DNA of 10,887 nucleotides from Candidatus Fermentibacteraceae bacterium (GTDB taxonomy: Bacteria; Fermentibacterota; Fermentibacteria; Fermentibacterales; JCC-6), in assembly GCA_029932015.1 (NCBI GenBank), contig JAOZQW010000015.1:1-10887 (forward strand), read 5' to 3'. Below, piece after piece: positions 6,214 through 10,887 of this stretch. The notes beneath the pieces are model-generated. The model was not told the origin of the DNA and searched no databases. It saw only the letters and a program-made list of their open reading frames with translations. A program made the position numbers and the translations under genes. Each line of letters starts with the position of its first letter. Positions within the stretch are counted from its first letter, which is position 1.

Positions 6214-8829
6214 CTAATTGGGCAGTTCGGTTCTTCTTCTCAGAGCGGTCACTGCCTTTTTCAGTTCAGTCAGGAGACCTTTGTCGATCTGGCTCTTTTT
6301 GAGGAATCCGCCCTCCACCTCGCGCAGGTATCTATCCAGGATCTCGACCTCCTTCGTGTCACCGAATCTGACAAGAGTAGAGAGCGCGGAGGAAGCTGTC
6401 AGGGTTCCGTTGAAGGAAACGGCGTCATCCGTATCCCGGAATCCGGAGAGAAGAAATTCTCTTACAGGAAGCTGGTCCCCAAGCCTGTCCAGAGCCTTCA
6501 TTACGGCGGGACGGATATCCTCCCTGCCGAAAGCGTTGATGATCGTTCCGGTGAAAACAGGATTCGAGGACGCCATCTTAGCCACGAGGTTCAGCGCCAC
6601 CATTGCGACTTCCGGTGAGGGATCGGAAAGGAGATTCGGCGCAAGCCCGTCAGCCGTTGGTCTAGAGACTATCATAAGGGCGAGAAGGCTCTCTCTTCTG
6701 AGCCGGGGATCAGGATCCGCGCATAGCTGTTCAAGCATTGGAGTGCTTGCATCGGCACGAATATCCCTTAAAACCTGTACGATGTTTCTAGCCTGGAACC
6801 AGTCGTGATCATCAAGTCTCCCGGTATGAGGATCTCTTGCGGTATTAACAGGATCTCTGATCTCCTCCAGCTTCTCATGGAGAACAGGGAGAGCCTTCTT
6901 CCGGAAATTCAGGAGTACTCTGAAGGCCCTCGCTCTCATATGACGGTCATCACTGTGGAAGATGTCGACCAGCTGGGCGATAAGGCAGCCTGGCGGGATC
7001 GATAGAGCAAGCCTGCCGGCTTCCCTTGAAACGTTTCTGTCCTCGGAGAGGAGTCTCCTCACAACCTCATCTGCAACCGCCATTGTATCCAGTTCCCGGC
7101 GAGCCTCCTCGAGGGATCTTGCCCGGGCTGATTCCATCTCGTTTCGGGAGAATTTCCTCATATCGAGTTCAGCGAGGATCCTTCCTGCCTCCAAAGCGAT
7201 GCTTGTCATTCCTCTGGCGAGAAGCCGCTCCTGAAGGGCGCCCATCGTGCACACCGCCCGGTAAAGGGCATCAGGGTCCACCTCGCTTCTGATAGCCGAC
7301 GAGATTCTCTCAACGACCTGCAGAATGGAATTATCCTTGCCTCTCTCGATTGCCAGGATACCCATTTCCCGAAGACCGGCCAGCGCAGTATGTCTGACAT
7401 CGGGATCCTTTGATCCGAGTCGTTCCAGATGACTCGTGATTATTGTTCTGATTGCTCCCCAGGCCATGCCGCGCTGAACAGATCTGCTCGAGAGAAGTCC
7501 AGTCTCGAGAAGGGAGGGATCGAGTGCGGATATGAATCTGGCCAGGAGGGCTCTCCCATTGGTCCGGTCACTGTCCGATTCTTCGAGGATCTTCTTCAGA
7601 GCCCCGCCTATTGCCTCACCGGGCATTGATTCAAGACTCTCACCCTTCTCCAGCCGACTGATGAGCTCCATGAATATTGCATCCTCAACTGCAAGGTCTC
7701 CCCGGCTGAGTCCACCCGTGATCTCATCCGCATCTGACATCAGTTCATAATGGAACCGGTTGACGGTAATGTTATCAAGACCCCTGAGATCGAGCAGTCG
7801 CGCCATTCCTCCATGCTCGTCGATATAGGAGGGAGGTTTATTGTAGATGCCGGAGAAGGTCATCATATCTGTTTCCGTGATCCCTCCGGAGAACGAAATA
7901 CTGTTTGTCTTTCTGTCGATCATGCTTCGGGCAAAATCGGCTGCAGCTCTGCTTTGTCTTCTCACTCTCACCGAGTTCACAAGCACTGTCTCGCCGACCA
8001 GAGAAAGAGTAACCTGTTCCTCCAGGGACATGAAATCGCCAAGAAGGGAGAGGAAGGATTCTAGAGCAGGCTTCACAGATGGATGTCCGGATGGGAACAT
8101 CATTAGAGATCTCATGAGAAGCTCTAGTCTTTTCACCAGGTTCTCCGCCTTGCGTCCTGCAAGGGCCTGTGCAAGAAGAGAAGTCCCCTCATGAGAGGAG
8201 AGGTTACCCCCCGCTGCAGCGTCCTCAAGAGCCTCATTGGAAAAAGAATACTTCAGGCACCCGACATTCTCTTCGATGAAGTCCAGTTCCGAAAGAATTC
8301 CCCTCAGAGAACTTCTTACTTCCAGCGGGTAGTCGGTCAGAGCCACTTCCAGGATCCTGCTTCCGGGATCGTTCTCTTTCAGAATCCCCAGTGCAAGATC
8401 TGCGCCTGTTCGCCCCTCGCCGTCCTCTGGTTTCTGCGTTGACTCGGTCGTCAGAATGTAGCTGATCTCCATCAGCAGAGAGACTTTGGCCTTCACCGCT
8501 CTCCGGGAAGGAGCATCAAGCCTGGCGAAGTCCTCCCATACCATCCCCATGGTAGTGCCGGAGAACCATCCGTCGAACCGCTTCCAATCCCAGTCGGGGA
8601 TGAGTTCCTCGAGACCTGGTCTATCCAGTAGGGAGAGAAATGCGATAGCTGCATCAACGCGCTGGCACGAATGATTCACTATCGTTCCGATAACCGCACC
8701 GGCCTCATCGGATTTGAGATCAACAATGAGCGAAGCAAGAACCTCTAATGCGGAGGATCCTTCTTCTTTGTTGGAGACTGCGGTTGTAAGTCTGACTGCT
8801 GTCAGTTCAGTGGCTTTACCAGATACCAT
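6214..8829 (-). CDS. Large cytoplasmic HEAT-repeat protein
   Basis: The chosen start is ATG 8829 (871 residues), because AGGAG lies four bases upstream and a candidate promoter (8861-8889) would begin transcription below the in-frame ATG at 8871. No signal peptide or membrane segment is visible. Residues about 227-364 contain a domain beginning LVKRLELLMRSLMMFPSGHP and ending NITVNRFHYELM. I recognise this as an uncharacterised module (FPxGHPxV, then LVGETVLVN, then NRxxYxL) often joined to HEAT repeats. Residues about 470-830 are alpha-helical HEAT-like repeats, such as DPDVRHTALAGLREMG, DDRHMRARAFRVLLNF, DPDPRLRRESLLALMIV and DPSPEVAMVALNLVAKM. The C-terminus is basic. HEAT solenoids bind proteins and have no catalytic role of their own, so a scaffold function is likely, but the partner is unknown. 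The gene stands alone, convergent with the secreted protein and divergent from the EamA gene. Confidence 0.85.
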   Translation of the reverse strand: MVSGKATELTAVRLTTAVSNKEEGSSALEVLASLIVDLKSDEAGAVIGTIVNHSCQRVDAAIAFLSLLDRPGLEELIPDWDWKRFDGWFSGTTMGMVWEDFARLDAPSRRAVKAKVSLLMEISYILTTESTQKPEDGEGRTGADLALGILKENDPGSRILEVALTDYPLEVRSSLRGILSELDFIEENVGCLKYSFSNEALEDAAAGGNLSSHEGTSLLAQALAGRKAENLVKRLELLMRSLMMFPSGHPSVKPALESFLSLLGDFMSLEEQVTLSLVGETVLVNSVRVRRQSRAAADFARSMIDRKTNSISFSGGITETDMMTFSGIYNKPPSYIDEHGGMARLLDLRGLDNITVNRFHYELMSDADEITGGLSRGDLAVEDAIFMELISRLEKGESLESMPGEAIGGALKKILEESDSDRTNGRALLARFISALDPSLLETGLLSSRSVQRGMAWGAIRTIITSHLERLGSKDPDVRHTALAGLREMGILAIERGKDNSILQVVERISSAIRSEVDPDALYRAVCTMGALQERLLARGMTSIALEAGRILAELDMRKFSRNEMESARARSLEEARRELDTMAVADEVVRRLLSEDRNVSREAGRLALSIPPGCLIAQLVDIFHSDDRHMRARAFRVLLNFRKKALPVLHEKLEEIRDPVNTARDPHTGRLDDHDWFQARNIVQVLRDIRADASTPMLEQLCADPDPRLRRESLLALMIVSRPTADGLAPNLLSDPSPEVAMVALNLVAKMASSNPVFTGTIINAFGREDIRPAVMKALDRLGDQLPVREFLLSGFRDTDDAVSFNGTLTASSALSTLVRFGDTKEVEILDRYLREVEGGFLKKSQIDKGLLTELKKAVTALRRRTELPN

Positions 8830-8860
8830 TCGACTCCTCTCGAAGAGAGAATGCAATAAC

Positions 8861-8889
8861 GATATGCACATTTAACCACTCGTAGTCAA
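8861..8889 (-). promoter_or_regulatory. Possible promoter for the HEAT-repeat gene
   Basis: On the minus strand TTGACT (8889-8884) and CATATC (8866-8861) are 17 bases apart, matching 5 of 6 and 3 of 6 of the sigma70 consensus. The transcript would begin near 8854, downstream of the ATG at 8871, which is one reason to prefer the start at 8829. The weak -10 makes this tentative. Confidence 0.25.
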
Positions 8890-8998
8890 GAGAACACAAT
8901 TAATCAGGGCACATACCAATCTTTACTATTGTCCTTGTAGAGACTGGCTCGTAATTATTGTCGGGAGTATGCTTCAATTCTGATCGTGAGGAGGATGG

Positions 8999-9916
8999 TT
9001 GAGCGAAAGAAGAGGCACACTCAGAGCAGATCTGCTCCTGCTGGTGACAGCAGCCATCTGGGGCTTTGCTTTCGTGGCTCAGAGAGCTGGAATGCAGCAC
9101 CTTGGCCCTTTCTGGTTCAATGCGGTGCGTTTCGCCCTGGGTTGCCTGCTGTTGCTGCCAGTCGCCCTTAGACGTTCTGGAGAGACTGGTCCCCGCAGGC
9201 GTTCACCTTTCATTCCCGGACTCATGGCCGGGTGTGTCCTGTTCGCGGGAGCATCTCTGCAGCAGACGGGACTGATCTATACTTCCGCCGCAAATGCCGG
9301 GTTTGTAACGGGGCTTTATGTCGTATTCGTGCCCCTGCTCGGTCTCCTCAGGGGCAGAAGAACACCCAGAGGGATATGGTTCGGAGCGGCAGCTGCCGCC
9401 GGTGGCATGTTCCTCCTCTCATCGTCCGGTACGACCAGCATGGTGACAGGCGACCTTCTTGTTCTGGCAGGAGCAGTTTTCTGGGCAATTCATATACAGA
9501 TGGTCTCAAGTCTGGTGCATCGTACCGCTGCCCTCAAACTGGCAGTAACACAGTTCGCCGTCTGTTCACTGCTGAGCCTTGGAGCAGCCCTAATTACTGA
9601 GGAGATCTCTCAGGAAGCGATCCGCGCAGCTGCTCTACCGCTTCTCTACGGAGGATTCGTATCCGTCGGGATAGCATATACACTTCAGGTGGTGGCACAG
9701 AGAAAAGCCCATCCAGCGCATGCTGCCGTGATTATGAGCCTGGAAGCGCTCTTCGCAGCGATCGGCGGCTGGCTGGTTCTTGGAGAGAAGCTCGAACCGG
9801 CGGGGATTGCCGGCTGCATTCTCATGTTCTCTGCCATGATGATATCCGTGATATCCTCGAACAGGTCGCGAAGGGGCAGGGGAACCCAAAGGCGACTCTT
9901 TTTGTATAATCACTAG
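8999..9916 (+). CDS. EamA-family (DMT superfamily) membrane transporter
   Basis: The 305-residue protein starts at TTG 8999, four bases after AGGAGG (8989-8994). The ATG at 8995 is in another frame, and the next in-frame Met (residue 32) would remove the first helix. About ten hydrophobic helices form two EamA repeats, roughly residues 10-143 and 152-286. The first has the hallmark AAIWGFAFVAQRAGMQHLGP (residues 18-37) and NAVRFALGCLLLLP (41-54). The second repeat has GAVFWAIHIQMV (158-169) and ends with MSLEALFAAIGGWLVLGEKL (246-265), the typical final-repeat signature. Family members are inner-membrane exporters or permeases for amino acids, nucleosides or other small metabolites; the substrate cannot be read from sequence. 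The C-terminus is a basic cytoplasmic tail. A 51-base gap without a terminator separates it from the PAS gene, so the two may be cotranscribed. Confidence 0.92.
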   Translation: MSERRGTLRADLLLLVTAAIWGFAFVAQRAGMQHLGPFWFNAVRFALGCLLLLPVALRRSGETGPRRRSPFIPGLMAGCVLFAGASLQQTGLIYTSAANAGFVTGLYVVFVPLLGLLRGRRTPRGIWFGAAAAAGGMFLLSSSGTTSMVTGDLLVLAGAVFWAIHIQMVSSLVHRTAALKLAVTQFAVCSLLSLGAALITEEISQEAIRAAALPLLYGGFVSVGIAYTLQVVAQRKAHPAHAAVIMSLEALFAAIGGWLVLGEKLEPAGIAGCILMFSAMMISVISSNRSRRGRGTQRRLFLYNH

Positions 9917-9967
9917 ACTCAGCAGATATCTGAGCGGTTCATCGTTCGTTCGGGAAGAGGAACAAGA

Positions 9968-10887
9968 TTGTCTGGCAACATGGAGAAAGAAAGAGTTTCC
10001 GCTACAGGCGAGGACCTCAAACAACTTGAGAGCCGCTACAGGAGCGTCTTCCACAAGATACTCACACCAGTTGTTGTACTTGATCCAGATGGAATGATAA
10101 TAGACTGCAACGCAGCAGTTGAGAGCCTTACAGGGATGCTTCGAGATGAAATCGTAGGGAAGATCAACTGGGAGAATTTCATTGCCCCGGAGGATGTTGA
10201 ACGTCTCAGGAGCTATTTCAAAGACCGCACAAAAGATGATGCCAATCCTCCATCCACATACACATTCAGATTTATCTCTCCAGACTCTCCATCCAGATAT
10301 GTGCAGGCCAATGTCGGCGTCATTTCCGGAACTGGTGACAGATTTGTTTCCATGACCGACCTGACGGAGATAGTCAATGCACAGCATCGGACCGCTGAGA
10401 GCGAGGATCGCTACCGAACCGCCGTTGAGAATACGAAAGACGGTATCCTGATCTGCCTTCAGGATTCAGTTCTTTTTACTAACACTACCTTCTGCAATCA
10501 GACAGGTCTGAGCAGAGAACAGGTCTACACAATGAACCCTCTCCAGCTCATTTCGCATAATGACAGGGAGCAGCTGCTTGCCGTTCTACACGGGTTATCT
10601 GCGTCCGGGCTGACTTATACGCCTTTTGAGGCAAGCATAGAAAGGCAGGGCAAAGCACCTTTCATTGGAGAGATATCTCCGGTAACTGTCAGATTCCGGG
10701 GGAAGGATGCGCTCCTTCTTACGATCAGGGATCTTACACAGAGGAAGGTGGCTGAGAGGCGACTCAGGGAGAATCACCAGCTCTTAAAGGCAATAGTCGA
10801 TAACTCTCCAGTAGCCATCTCTTTACACGATTCAAAAGGAACACTTCTTCTCGCCAATACCGCCTGGCGCACCATATGGGGCAAGAC
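9968..10887 (+). CDS. Multi-PAS sensor protein, N-terminal part (runs off the window)
   Basis: The frame is open from TTG 9968 to the window end (306 residues seen). TTG is chosen because AGAGGA (9956-9961) lies six bases upstream; the ATG at 9980 would sit 18 bases from it. There are three PAS modules. PAS1 spans about residues 20-135 (VFHKILTPVVVLDPDGMI, then CNAAVESLTG). PAS2 spans about 145-258 (YRTAVENTKDGILI, then NTTFCNQTGLSREQV, then LTIRDLTQRK). PAS3 begins at about 268 (LLKAIVDNSPVAISLHDSKG, then ANTAWRTIW) and is cut by the window. The linkers RTAESEDRYR and AERRLRENH look like signalling helices. No signal peptide or membrane segment is visible, so a soluble sensor is likely. Such proteins usually end in a histidine kinase or GGDEF/EAL output, but that part is outside the window. 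The PAS ligand cannot be named. Confidence 0.88.
   Translation, partial: MSGNMEKERVSATGEDLKQLESRYRSVFHKILTPVVVLDPDGMIIDCNAAVESLTGMLRDEIVGKINWENFIAPEDVERLRSYFKDRTKDDANPPSTYTFRFISPDSPSRYVQANVGVISGTGDRFVSMTDLTEIVNAQHRTAESEDRYRTAVENTKDGILICLQDSVLFTNTTFCNQTGLSREQVYTMNPLQLISHNDREQLLAVLHGLSASGLTYTPFEASIERQGKAPFIGEISPVTVRFRGKDALLLTIRDLTQRKVAERRLRENHQLLKAIVDNSPVAISLHDSKGTLLLANTAWRTIWGK

Noticed and set aside
6218..6808. Open frame of 196 codons on the plus strand
   Set aside because: It is antisense to the HEAT-repeat gene. Its Ser/Arg-rich composition is typical of a shadow frame, and it has no ribosome-binding site or domain.
9918..9934. CTCAG/CTGAG inverted repeat with an internal CAGATATCTG palindrome after the EamA gene
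   Set aside because: The stem is short and no T-run follows, so it is not a convincing terminator. It could be a weak operator, but nothing supports this.
9635..10387. Open frame of 250 codons on the minus strand across the end of the EamA gene and the start of the PAS gene
   Set aside because: It lies antisense to two well-supported genes, spans their junction, is unusually rich in Cys and His, and matches no recognisable family.

Overview
The window reads as a chromosomal segment of an uncultured bacterium of moderate GC content (a little over half by eye). Several traits point to the wider FCB (Fibrobacteres-Chlorobi-Bacteroidetes) group or a neighbouring candidate phylum such as Fermentibacteria. 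A secreted beta-propeller ends in a type IX secretion (T9SS/Por)-like C-terminal domain. Two other secreted proteins end in a shared WGxIK tail. Shine-Dalgarno sites are strong, and TTG start codons are frequent. The phylum assignment is inference from protein style, not from a marker gene. No RNA gene, CRISPR array or intact insertion sequence is visible.

Layout. Positions 1-87 hold the 3' end of an unidentified gene. Positions 202-576 (-) encode a small helix-turn-helix protein whose start codon lies inside a TGTCCCC-type repeat (567-600) of mobile-element style. Positions 610-1845 (-) encode a seven-bladed secreted beta-propeller with a T9SS-like tail. It is divergent from 2032-2604 (+), a small secreted protein with a WGxIK end, and a perfect 9-bp inverted repeat (1864-1890) sits just upstream of the propeller start. 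A lipoprotein of an uncharacterised, possibly SGNH-hydrolase-like family (2744-3613 +) overlaps by one base (TGATG) a diguanylate cyclase with an N-terminal cyclic-nucleotide-binding-like domain (3613-4566 +). That gene meets tag, 3-methyladenine DNA glycosylase I (4563-5159 -), tail to tail with the two TAG stops sharing one CTAG. A second secreted propeller-like protein with a WGxIK end (5296-6135 +) follows a good sigma70-type promoter and is closed by a strong intrinsic terminator (6155-6189). A large cytoplasmic HEAT-repeat protein (6214-8829 -), an EamA/DMT exporter (8999-9916 +) and the N-terminal part of a multi-PAS sensor protein (9968 to the window end) complete the window.

The genes do not form one pathway. 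The clearest themes are the cell envelope (three exported proteins plus one lipoprotein, with at least two kinds of C-terminal tag) and signalling (the diguanylate cyclase and the PAS protein). The only clear translational coupling is lipoprotein to diguanylate cyclase. The most promising unexplained signal is the WGxIK C-terminal tail shared by two otherwise dissimilar secreted proteins about 3.5 kb apart.
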